A stretch of DNA of 64,000 nt from Thaumasiovibrio subtropicus (lineage in GTDB: Bacteria > Pseudomonadota > Gammaproteobacteria > Enterobacterales > Vibrionaceae), in NCBI RefSeq assembly GCF_019703835.1, contig NZ_AP023054.1:1302001-1366000 (forward strand), read 5' to 3'. Positions 1 through 7,553 of this stretch are shown piece after piece (within the stretch, counting starts at the first letter, position 1; each line of letters starts with the position of its first letter). A model generated the notes under the pieces. It was given only the letters and a program-made list of their open reading frames with translations. It was not told the DNA's origin and searched no databases. Position numbers and translations under genes: made by a program.

Positions 1-237
1 CGAGAGCCCCTTGATGCGCTAATTGTTGAATGGGTGACCAGTATTGAAGAGAGTCAGTTTGAGCAAACATTGACTTACACCAATAGTGGGGGAAATCTAT
101 TTGTCGAACCGTTCTCACAGGTTCTGATGCACTTTTTTAATCATCAAACGCATCACCGAGGCCAGGTGACAACGCTAATGAGCCAATGGGGAGATAGCAG
201 TTATTGTACCGACCTTTTGGCCTTAATAAGGCGCTAA
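1..237 (+). CDS. DinB family protein, C-terminal part (5' end outside window)
   Basis: The reading frame is open from base 1 and ends at the TAA at 235-237, so only about the last 78 residues are present. A GTG at 34 is internal, not a start. The stretch NHQTHHRGQVTTLMSQ carries the His-x3-His pattern typical of the last helix of DinB/YfiT four-helix proteins, which bind a divalent metal and often act as thiol-dependent transferases. The substrate cannot be inferred. The following 160 bases hold no recognisable gene. Confidence 0.75.
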   Translation, partial: REPLDALIVEWVTSIEESQFEQTLTYTNSGGNLFVEPFSQVLMHFFNHQTHHRGQVTTLMSQWGDSSYCTDLLALIRR

Positions 238-401
238 AGCCTATTCAGCTTCCACCACTATCACCCGTTTATCTACCAATGTGAGAATGGTGTTGTCTAG
301 CCATGACTTACTTTTAGCGTTGAAAGTGGTGTTTATTGGCGTGTCAGCGAATCAGGGCGTTTGACACCGTCTGAGGATCAGCCCTGATCAGTAAATTTAG
401 A

Positions 402-1310
402 TTAATGTGGCATATAACCTAGCAAGGGTTGCGCTTGATGCCATGCTAAAACGTGGTCTATAAATGCTTGAATTCGTGCAGGTTTGTTCTTTCTCTGCCG
501 ATACATCATCTTAATTTCTCTTACTTCAGTGTGCCACTCGGGTAATACCGGTATGAGTTCGACGTGAGCGCGGTTGGCATAATAGGGTGGCAGTAGCCCA
601 ATACCTAAATTGGCTTGGATTGCATCCAGAATTAACGTGTAGTCATTGCAGTTAAATATGGCTTCAACATCCGTTTCTGAGCGTTCGCCAGTCTCTTGGT
701 GGGTGAGTAGCCAACGCGTGTCAATATAATGTGATACGAGACGGTGGTCAGCTAATTGACTGGGAGCGGTAATGTCAGGGTGCTGGCCTAGATAGTCTTT
801 GGAAGCAAAAAGGCTGAGAGGCGTTTTCCATAATGGCCGTGCTACCCAGTCTTGCGCCACGGCGTCTCCGACTCGAAAAGCAATATCGACTTCATTTTCA
901 TACAGGTCAATTTTGTTGTCTTCGACATGCAGTTGAACTCGAATTTCAGGGTGGTGTTGAGAGAACGCCAAAATACAGTACTTAAGCCAAAGTGAGGTGA
1001 GATTAACCGGCGCGGTGACAAGAATAGTGCCTTCAAGTTGCGCTTGGCATGTTTCAATTTGCGTGTGCACTTTGTGTAGTTGAGTGAGCAGTGGTGCGCT
1101 GCTCTCTAAATATTGTTTTCCAGCCGGCGTTAATGCGAAACGCTTTGAGGAGCGGTCTATGAGTTTTTGATCAAGTGCCTCTTCGAGCTGTTTTAGCCGC
1201 CGACTTAAGGTCGCGACTGGGATCGCCATCTCACGTGACGCTTCGCTTAAACTACTGTACTGGCAAAGGTTGACGAATAAAGCGAGATCATCAAGGGAAT
1301 ATCTTTTCAT
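402..1310 (-). CDS. LysR family transcriptional regulator
   Basis: A 302-residue protein with the usual LysR length and layout. The N-terminal winged helix-turn-helix spans about residues 1-62 (SLSEASREMAIPVATLSRRL is the recognition region), followed by a periplasmic-binding-protein-like effector domain from about 90. It lies back-to-back with the DMT transporter at 1410, with 99 bp between the starts. That is the classic arrangement of a LysR regulator controlling a divergent exporter gene, so the transporter is its likely target (inference). The effector is unknown. Confidence 0.85.
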   Translation of the reverse strand: MKRYSLDDLALFVNLCQYSSLSEASREMAIPVATLSRRLKQLEEALDQKLIDRSSKRFALTPAGKQYLESSAPLLTQLHKVHTQIETCQAQLEGTILVTAPVNLTSLWLKYCILAFSQHHPEIRVQLHVEDNKIDLYENEVDIAFRVGDAVAQDWVARPLWKTPLSLFASKDYLGQHPDITAPSQLADHRLVSHYIDTRWLLTHQETGERSETDVEAIFNCNDYTLILDAIQANLGIGLLPPYYANRAHVELIPVLPEWHTEVREIKMMYRQRKNKPARIQAFIDHVLAWHQAQPLLGYMPH

Positions 1311-1409
1311 ATTTGCGAAGTCACTTCTTAAAATCTGGCATTAACATAGAATGTAGCCATTTCTATCATGAAAGCTCGATTTTCTAAAATATCACATTAG
1401 ATGGAGTGA

Positions 1410-2318
1410 ATGGTGAATATACGGTTTATTTGGTTTGGGATGCTATTTTGTGTGTTTTGTTGGGCTAGTCATTTTAGTTTAATCCGTGCGCTTTCTCCGT
1501 GGCTAGAGCCTGCTACAGCTGCTGCGATCCGTTTTTCGTTAGCGTGCCTAATTCTGTTACTTTATCAAAAGTTGGTTCCGGTAAAATCAGTGCCTCTGAC
1601 GTTTAACCAGAAATGGCAGTTGTTGATATTAGGTGTTGTGGGGATATCGGGACAAAATATCGCTATCTTTGCTGCGATGGATTACACAACAGAAGTTAAT
1701 GGGGCCATTATACTTTCAAACTTGCCTGTGATGGCGATGTTATTGAGTATGGTGGTATTGCGCTTTCGTCCGTCCCGGCAGCAGATCCTAGGGCTTTTAC
1801 TCGGTGTGTCAGGCGTGATTTTTGTTGTGTCTAGGGGGAATTTTACCCAAATTCAGGCTTCGTTTGGTGACACGCTGATTTTACTGGGGCTCTGTACTGT
1901 CGCTTTTTATACCGTATTTATAAAAAAGTGGATGGCAGGTATTCCGGTCGAGCAAACGCTTAGGTGGACGCTATTAACGGGAACGGCACCGATAATATTC
2001 TACGCGTTGGCTATGGAGACGAGCTGGCAGCATTTATCTGAAATAACGACCAAGGATAGTCTTATTTTTCTCTTTATGGCGGCGATTGGTACTGTCATTG
2101 GTTTTTACATTTGGATTAAAGGAACGCAAATTGTTGGACCAGAGAAATCATCATCGATGATGAATTTAATGCCTGTCTTTGCTGTTTTGATCAGTCTCTT
2201 TCAAGGTGCTTTGCCGAATCAATTTCAGCTGATTGGTATGTGTTTGGTGATGTCAGGGGTGTTTTTAATTAATTTTAAACGCGCTTCTATGCGCACCGTC
2301 GCAAGAGTAAGAGGGTAA
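1410..2318 (+). CDS. DMT superfamily transporter (EamA family)
   Basis: A 302-residue, very hydrophobic protein with about ten predicted membrane helices in two EamA repeats (roughly residues 7-140 and 150-290), the normal size for the drug/metabolite exporter family. The N-terminus has the family features WFGMLFCVFCWASHF and an arginine-containing second helix (AAAIRFSLACL). It is in the inner membrane and probably exports a small metabolite. It is divergent from the LysR gene at 402-1310, which probably regulates it. Substrate unknown. Confidence 0.85.
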   Translation: MVNIRFIWFGMLFCVFCWASHFSLIRALSPWLEPATAAAIRFSLACLILLLYQKLVPVKSVPLTFNQKWQLLILGVVGISGQNIAIFAAMDYTTEVNGAIILSNLPVMAMLLSMVVLRFRPSRQQILGLLLGVSGVIFVVSRGNFTQIQASFGDTLILLGLCTVAFYTVFIKKWMAGIPVEQTLRWTLLTGTAPIIFYALAMETSWQHLSEITTKDSLIFLFMAAIGTVIGFYIWIKGTQIVGPEKSSSMMNLMPVFAVLISLFQGALPNQFQLIGMCLVMSGVFLINFKRASMRTVARVRG

Positions 2319-2525
2319 CTGAGTCTATAATATTAGTTATCGATGTTTGTTAATTCAGGTTTGATGTGATTTTCTTCGCATATGGTTCATATTGATAAGC
2401 AAATGAACAAAGAGAGTTGTTAGATTGATGACTCTAGCGCAGTGAATCTATTTCACTCCGTTCTGCTCGCTAACACTTGTTAATACTCACTTTGTTATTA
2501 CGTTTGATAAACAAGGAGCAGCAGC

Positions 2526-2807
2526 ATGAAAAAATATCAATTCTTCGCGATACCAGGAAAAGAGCGCCAGCAGTATACCTATATTGATATGGGCTCATCG
2601 ACATTCCTCGCTGAGAAAGCGCAGCTTTTAGAGGCGGGCTTTGAAGTCGACGGTAATGTCATCGAAGCTAGCACCCCTGAAGAAGCGATCGAACATTACC
2701 GATCTCATTTTACCTATATTATCGAAGACTATAACAACTCGACTGTCATAGGCGGTTTAGTCACCTTTGTGCGTGAGAGTTTACGATCGCTGCGTAAAGC
2801 AAGATGA
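2526..2807 (+). CDS. small conserved-looking hypothetical protein
   Basis: A 93-residue protein preceded by a good ribosome-binding site (AAGGAGCAGCAG just upstream of the ATG). It looks cytoplasmic, with mixed alpha/beta character, and ends in a basic tail (RESLRSLRKAR). No catalytic motif or known domain is recognised. The strong Shine-Dalgarno sequence and codon use like the neighbours make it a real gene. The 207 bases upstream hold no other gene; the 50 bases downstream lead directly to the acetyltransferase gene, which may be co-transcribed. Confidence 0.7.
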   Translation: MKKYQFFAIPGKERQQYTYIDMGSSTFLAEKAQLLEAGFEVDGNVIEASTPEEAIEHYRSHFTYIIEDYNNSTVIGGLVTFVRESLRSLRKAR

Positions 2808-2857
2808 AGGTAGACTACACCGTATTTGTGATGCGCACTTTGAGACGTGGATGATGT

Positions 2858-3400
2858 ATGCAAGTACCAGTCATTGAAACAGAGCGATTGCGTTTGCGGG
2901 GCTGGCAGCAATCCGATGCAACGAGCCTCGCAGCACTTAATGCAGATGCTGATTTCGTTAGATATATCGGCGCGGGAAAACCGCTTTCTCCTGAGGAGAG
3001 CTGGCGCGTGATGGCGATGTTGGCAGGCCATTGGGTATTGCGTGGCTTTGGACTTTGGGCGGTTGAATTGAAAGCCAATGGGGCATTCATTGGTCGAGTC
3101 GGTTTGTTAGAGCCAGAAGGGTGGCCGCAAACCGAAATAGGTTGGGGAATCGACCCCGCATATTGGGGCAAAGGTTACGCTTCAGAAGCCGCGAGCGCAG
3201 CCATGGCATGGGCGTTCAACGAACTAGGCGTGAAAGCGTTGATTAGTATTATTCATCCTGATAATCATGCATCAAAGCGGCTAGCGGAGCGACTCGGTGA
3301 AGTCTTCAGCCATCAGCAAACTGTGTTGGGGACATGCTGTGATATCTACCAAATTGATCGAGAAACCTATCTAAAAACACGTAGTGTCGTGTCGCATTGA
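2858..3400 (+). CDS. GNAT family N-acetyltransferase (RimJ/RimL-like)
   Basis: A 180-residue protein. It opens with the typical ETERLRLRGWQQSDA strand of the RimJ/RimL/YjcK branch of GNAT enzymes. The acetyl-CoA-binding signature is seen as IDPAYWGKGYASEAA (about residues 97-111), followed by VKALISIIHPDNHASKRLAERLG. It would transfer acetyl from acetyl-CoA to an amine, either a protein N-terminus or a small molecule; the acceptor cannot be deduced. It follows the small hypothetical gene by 50 bp. Confidence 0.85.
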   Translation: MQVPVIETERLRLRGWQQSDATSLAALNADADFVRYIGAGKPLSPEESWRVMAMLAGHWVLRGFGLWAVELKANGAFIGRVGLLEPEGWPQTEIGWGIDPAYWGKGYASEAASAAMAWAFNELGVKALISIIHPDNHASKRLAERLGEVFSHQQTVLGTCCDIYQIDRETYLKTRSVVSH

Positions 3401-3432
3401 GCCGGGATAAAGGATGCGTTTATGTCTCATCC

Positions 3433-4329
3433 CTATCTATGCGAGACGCGATTAAAGCGGAATACACCGAGCGAGAGCAAAATGAGCGCACAGCCGATCA
3501 TTTTATTTATTGGCATTGCTTCGTTGTAGGTAGTGACACTGAGCAACACTGTCCAAACGGGTTCTAATATCATGATGATGGCCGCGTTGGTCGGCGCACT
3601 GCCTTTTTGCCCTGTTGTTTGCATCACGTAACGTAAACTGGTTGCTAAAATGGTACTCAGTAAGAACCAGCCCCAAATATCCGTCGCGACATCGTCAGGA
3701 AAGGTTTCGAAGAGTCCTGAAGCCAGCAGCCCAAAGCATCCCGTGACAAAAAGTTGTAGACAGGTGAGCAGTAAGGTTGGAAGTCGTCGCGCATATTTGC
3801 TATTGAGATTAAAGTGAATCGCGAGCATCACCGCAGCGACCAAAAAGCCGATCTGACTTATCGACAGTTGCCAGTCGCCGTCGCCAACAGACAGCAGCGC
3901 TAACCCCAATACCGCAATAGGGAGAGCGAACCAAAATATCCTTGGTGGTTGCTGCTGGAAGAGTCCCCACGCAATGAGAGGGACAAACAACATAGAGAGG
4001 CTCATAATAAAAGCGCCCTCACCGAGGGTGTCGCTAATCGAGACCGCATAAATCCACGACAGTAATGCAAGCGCTAAGGCGCAACCCACCCCCATCGCTT
4101 TCCCAATATCGGGTTTTGTTACCCGCTTAAAATTACCTATACAAAAGGGGAGTAAGCAGGCGGAAGCCAGCACGAAACGCATGCCGATAAAACCAAAGGG
4201 AGGTAATCCTTGAATGGTTTGCTTTGAAAATACCCACCCAGCCGCCGCCAACATGGTGGTGAGTATTAAGATGATATCGGCGCGACGTTCAGGAGACATG
4301 GTATAGCCCTGTTTAGATTGGGGGTTCAT
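3433..4329 (-). CDS. DMT superfamily transporter (EamA family)
   Basis: A 298-residue integral membrane protein with about ten hydrophobic helices and two EamA repeats. It is a second DMT exporter within 3 kb but is clearly different in sequence from the one at 1410. It converges with the acetyltransferase gene. The start used is the ATG at 4329; an internal ATG at 4299 (MSPERRADII) would also leave the first membrane helix intact. Substrate unknown. The 280-bp repeat element begins 25 bp upstream of its start. Confidence 0.8.
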   Translation of the reverse strand: MNPQSKQGYTMSPERRADIILILTTMLAAAGWVFSKQTIQGLPPFGFIGMRFVLASACLLPFCIGNFKRVTKPDIGKAMGVGCALALALLSWIYAVSISDTLGEGAFIMSLSMLFVPLIAWGLFQQQPPRIFWFALPIAVLGLALLSVGDGDWQLSISQIGFLVAAVMLAIHFNLNSKYARRLPTLLLTCLQLFVTGCFGLLASGLFETFPDDVATDIWGWFLLSTILATSLRYVMQTTGQKGSAPTNAAIIMILEPVWTVLLSVTTYNEAMPINKMIGCALILLSLGVFRFNRVSHR

Positions 4330-4353
4330 ATTAGCAGTTTGCTGAGAACTTTA

Positions 4354-4633
4354 TATACTCAAACCACCTCAAGATGCTTGTTCAGCGAGAGTTTCTAGGC
4401 TTGTCAACAAGACACTGTTTTGAAGATCTAGTGGACTAAATCAAAAAACAGTAACGACGGTGGCGAGCCTAGAAAACTCGCCCTTCGGGAAGCGACTAGC
4501 GCCCCGATTTCTGCGTTAAAGGTGTTTGAAAAGGGGGAAGCCATTCCTTCACACCTTTGCCTTGGTATCTTTACCTTGACTTCGACGCGCTAGGCCGCTT
4601 CTGAATTCTCCATCTTGAGGTGGTTTGAGTATA
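4354..4633. repeat. 280-bp MITE-like element with 23-bp perfect terminal inverted repeats
   Basis: Bases 4354-4376 (starting TATACTCAAACCACC) are repeated exactly in inverted orientation at 4611-4633. The interior of about 230 bp has no ORF of note and contains further short palindromes. Both ends begin or finish with TATA, which could be part of the target. Related sequence occurs twice more in the window: a degenerate half at 16453-16541 and a right-end remnant at 60461-60496. This is an interspersed, non-coding palindromic element, probably mobilised in trans; I do not know a name for it. Confidence 0.8.
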
Positions 4634-4683
4634 AAATAGCGTGCTTTTAAAAAACAGAGTGCGAATAAATAGTTGAGGTCGGA

Positions 4684-5085
4684 ATGACTAAGTTAATTGA
4701 TAAACTGGCGTGGTTATATTTAAAAGATGGCGAGTTGCTTGCGGTACGTTCAATCGGGAAATCACTTTTCTATCTGCCCGGTGGCAAGCGAGAAGACGGT
4801 GAGAGTGATGAGCAAGCGCTTTGCCGAGAAATCAATGAAGAGTTGGACGTTGACCTTCAACCAGAGACGATACGTTATGCGGGAACCTTTACGGGACCAG
4901 CAGATGGCAAAGCGGACGGGGTAGAAGTGCAATTAACGTGCTACTTTGCGGACTACGAAGGGACTTTGTCGCCAGAAGCTGAAATCGAAGAGATGGGATA
5001 TCTTTCGTCGCAAGATGAAGCGATAACCTCAAAAGCAGCATGGATTGCCGTGGAGTGGTTGCAGTCGCAAGGCAAACTGAACTAA
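4684..5085 (+). CDS. NUDIX hydrolase
   Basis: A 133-residue, single-domain protein. The Nudix box G-x5-E-x7-R-E-U-x-E-E is visible from Gly34 (GGKREDGESDEQALCREINEE), with R48, E49, E52 and E53 as the magnesium-binding helix. Such enzymes hydrolyse nucleoside diphosphates linked to another group; the preferred substrate cannot be told from the sequence. The ATG lies 8 bp after TTGAGGTC. It stands alone, just after the inverted-repeat element. Confidence 0.88.
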   Translation: MTKLIDKLAWLYLKDGELLAVRSIGKSLFYLPGGKREDGESDEQALCREINEELDVDLQPETIRYAGTFTGPADGKADGVEVQLTCYFADYEGTLSPEAEIEEMGYLSSQDEAITSKAAWIAVEWLQSQGKLN

Positions 5086-5342
5086 AGAAGCACCAATTAT
5101 CATGGATACGTAAACCATTCGTTGGTTTGCTTAGTGGCGAGTGAGTGAATTCGCCACGCTCTTTTAGGAGAGATCTTATTCGGGTCAAAAGCGATAGTCA
5201 TGTAAAGTGCTGACATATAGTGCATTATGTGTTGCGAGATGCGTCTAGAATAGCATTCTTTTCTGTAGCATTAATTTTTCATTCTGTGGTGTTTATTGTT
5301 ATATGCATGCTTGTGGGAATAATCACTGCAGGGAGAAATTTT

Positions 5343-5852
5343 GTGTATCGCGAAGAGGTACTGGGTTTAAAAGCGCTTGGAACATGGAAGCTCTTCTTTC
5401 TGAGCATTGTCACTTTGGGTATCTACTTTGGTTATTACGTAAAGAAACAATCAAGAAAAATTGATTCAATTTCATCTAACCGCCAGACTTTACTGGGCGT
5501 TGGCGGAAAGGTCTTAATGCCGGATCCGGTTGGACAAAGATATGGAAACATATTGCTAATCTTTGGTTACTTGGATCTCGTTATTCTCTTTTACGAGATT
5601 ATTGAGCCGGAAAGGGGGGTGAGGTTGGAGGCGGTGACTGACATGGTTTCATTTGTTTTTAGCATTGTCACTTTAATCTGGTGTTTTAAAGTAAAAAACA
5701 TAATGAATACGCAATTGAGCTTGAGTGAGGGAAGCCCATATTGGTTTAGTTCAGTATGGACACTTTTCTGTTCTCCTTTTTATTTCAACTATAAATTGAA
5801 CTGTATTTGTGAGGCGTTGGAGGCAAAACAAGAGTTCAGCTTTGATGCCTAG
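5343..5852 (+). CDS. small membrane protein, DUF4234-like
   Basis: A protein with four or so hydrophobic segments. The stretch GTWKLFFLSIVTLGIYFGYY is the signature opening of DUF4234-type membrane proteins. The frame is open back to a GTG at 5220, but that start has no ribosome-binding site. The GTG at 5343 is preceded by AGGGAG at 7-bp spacing and starts the protein just before the conserved motif, so I chose it (169 residues); the longer form (210 residues) would add one N-terminal helix. Base composition is more AT-rich than the neighbours. Function unknown. It originally converged on the M16 gene before the IS arrived. Confidence 0.55.
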   Translation: MYREEVLGLKALGTWKLFFLSIVTLGIYFGYYVKKQSRKIDSISSNRQTLLGVGGKVLMPDPVGQRYGNILLIFGYLDLVILFYEIIEPERGVRLEAVTDMVSFVFSIVTLIWCFKVKNIMNTQLSLSEGSPYWFSSVWTLFCSPFYFNYKLNCICEALEAKQEFSFDA

Positions 5853-5866
5853 TGTTGATTGTGAAA

Positions 5867-5888
5867 AGAGCCTGCGGATGCAGGCTCT
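5867..5888. repeat. left 22-bp target duplication of IS1182 copy 1 = terminator stem-loop
   Basis: Arms AGAGCCTGC and GCAGGCTCT enclose the loop GGAT (9-4-9). The same 22 bases recur at 7479-7500 on the other side of the IS. Joining the flanks restores a bidirectional terminator (A-tract before, T7 after) between the convergent genes at 5343 and 7554. This left copy keeps the A-tract but lost the T-tract for rightward transcripts. Confidence 0.9.
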
Positions 5889-5964
5889 CAGACTGCTGAC
5901 AAAGGTCTAGCTTTCGAGCTAGACCTTTGATCTAATAGGGGTATCGAAATATGGACACTCCGTT

Positions 5965-7399
5965 ATGCTTCAAGAGCCTACTCCGCAACAATACGAACTG
6001 GAAATGGTGACGATGGAACAGTTAGTTCCTAAAAACCATTTAGTGCGTAAAATCGATAATGCTATCGACTTCGAATTCATTCGAGATGAAGTCGCTCATC
6101 TTTACTGTAAAGATAATGGACGCCCACCTGTTGACCCTGTCCGCCTCTTCAAAATCATCTTACTTGGCTACATCTTTGGCATAAAAGTGAGCGTCAGCTC
6201 GTCAAAGAGATTGAAGTGAATGTCGCTTACCGTTGGTTCTTGCGGATGTCATTAACAGAGAAAGTCATTCACGCTTCTACTCTCAGCCAGAACCGCATTC
6301 GTCGCTTTAATGGCACGGATGTATTCGAACGTATTTTTATCAATATCGTAGAGCAAGCCATGTCGAAAGGCTTGGTCGCGGGTCAAGAGCTCTTTACGGA
6401 CAGTACTCATCTCAAAGCGAACGCCAACAAGAATAAACACACCAATAAAGTCACGGCGGTTCGTGCCAGTACCTATCTTGATATGCTGGATGAAGACGTC
6501 GCTTTAGACCGAGAAAAAGCAGGTAAGAAGCCACTTAAGGCTCGGGAGTCAGAGCCAAAAACAAAGAATACTAAAACCAGCACCACTGACCCAGAGAGTG
6601 GCTTCATGACTCGTGATAATAAGCCTCAAGGCTTCTTTTATCTCGACCATCGAACCGTTGATGGTCAACACGGAATTATTCTCGATACCTACACCACCGC
6701 GGGTAACATCAATGACTCACAGCCTTACGTTCAACGCTTAGATTACACGCTTGCCACATTCCAATTGAACCCGATAGCTGTTGGACTGGATGCGGGCTAC
6801 TTTACTGCTCCAGTGGCGGAGTCACTTGAACGTCGAGCTATTCTTGGCGTGTTCGGTTATCGACGTCCATCTAGAACGAAAAATACGTTCAAAAGAAGCA
6901 CTTTACTTACGATGCGCAAAGAGACAGCTACCAATGTCCGAATGGTCAGGAGTTGCTTTATAAAACTACCTCACGCGATGCGTATCGAGAATACCACTCA
7001 GCCCCCAAAGAATGTGCGTTCTGTCCAATGAGGGATGACTGTACTCAAAGCAGAAATATGAAGAAAGTGATTACACGGCATATCTATAGTGACGCAGTAG
7101 AGAGGGCAAACCAAATGCGGCTCTCTTCCTACGGCAAGAAGACTTATAGACGTCGAAGTGAAACAGTAGAACGTAGCTTTGCAGACGCTAAGCAACATCA
7201 CGGTCATCGTTATGCTCGCTTCCGCGGTCTAGCCAATGTGCAAATGCAATGTTGGTTGGCAGCGGCAGCCCAAAACATCAAGAAGATAGCGCTGGTGATG
7301 AACTATCTCCGAAAAATAGGCTTAAACATGGCAGAAATGAGGCAAATACTTGCTTCTGTATGCCTATGTAATGAACGGAAACTTCTGCGCACGACATAG
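5965..7399 (+). pseudogene. IS1182-family transposase, broken by two frameshifts
   Basis: Three overlapping reading frames (5965-6219, 6216-7031, 6953-7399) together match the intact 478-residue transposase at 54310-55746. The first break is at 6183-6186, where AAAA replaces AAAAA; the second is at 6891-6894, again AAAA for AAAAA. The original protein has the IS1182 N-terminal domain (LVPKNHLVRKIDNAIDF), a DDE core and a Cys cluster (ECAFCPMRDDC). No single functional product can be made without recoding or a sequencing correction. Confidence 0.92.
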
Positions 7400-7441
7400 C
7401 AAAAAATATCGCGATCGCGACCTACGGTCGCTTCCAAAAAA

Positions 7442-7466
7442 GAACCCCGCTTAAAAAGCGGGGTTC
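7442..7466 (-). terminator. IS-borne terminator at the right end of IS1182 copy 1
   Basis: Arms GAACCCCGCTT and AAGCGGGGTTC with a 3-base loop; on the minus strand the hairpin is followed by TTTTTT. It would stop leftward transcripts coming from the M16 peptidase gene before they run antisense through the transposase. The same structure in copy 2 is at 54243-54267, on the plus strand. Confidence 0.8.
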
Positions 7467-7478
7467 GTCATCAATCTG

Positions 7479-7500
7479 AGAGCCTGCGGATGCAGGCTCT
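7479..7500. terminator. right 22-bp target duplication of IS1182 copy 1, terminator hairpin with T7
   Basis: Second copy of the 9-4-9 stem-loop at 5867-5888, here followed by TTTTTTT on the plus strand. It originally ended the gene at 5343-5852 and, read on the other strand, the M16 gene at 7554-10292. Confidence 0.85.
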
Positions 7501-7553
7501 TTTTTTATGGTAAGACATTATTTAAATCATTGAGCAGACTTGAATACCGACGA

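Larger units (their letters stand above)
5889..7478 (+). mobile_element. IS1182-family insertion sequence, copy 1 (1590 bp, inactivated)
   Basis: The ends are defined by the 22-bp direct repeats and by imperfect 12-bp inverted repeats CAGACTGCTGAC (5889-5900) and GTCATCAATCTG (7467-7478). Directly inside each tip lies a strong stem-loop: 5901-5928 (12-bp arms, TTCG loop) and 7442-7466 (11-bp arms). The right hairpin followed, on the minus strand, by T6 is a good terminator against transcription entering from the right. The element appears identical to copy 2 (54231-55822, 1592 bp) except for two missing A residues, exactly the length difference. Confidence 0.93.
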
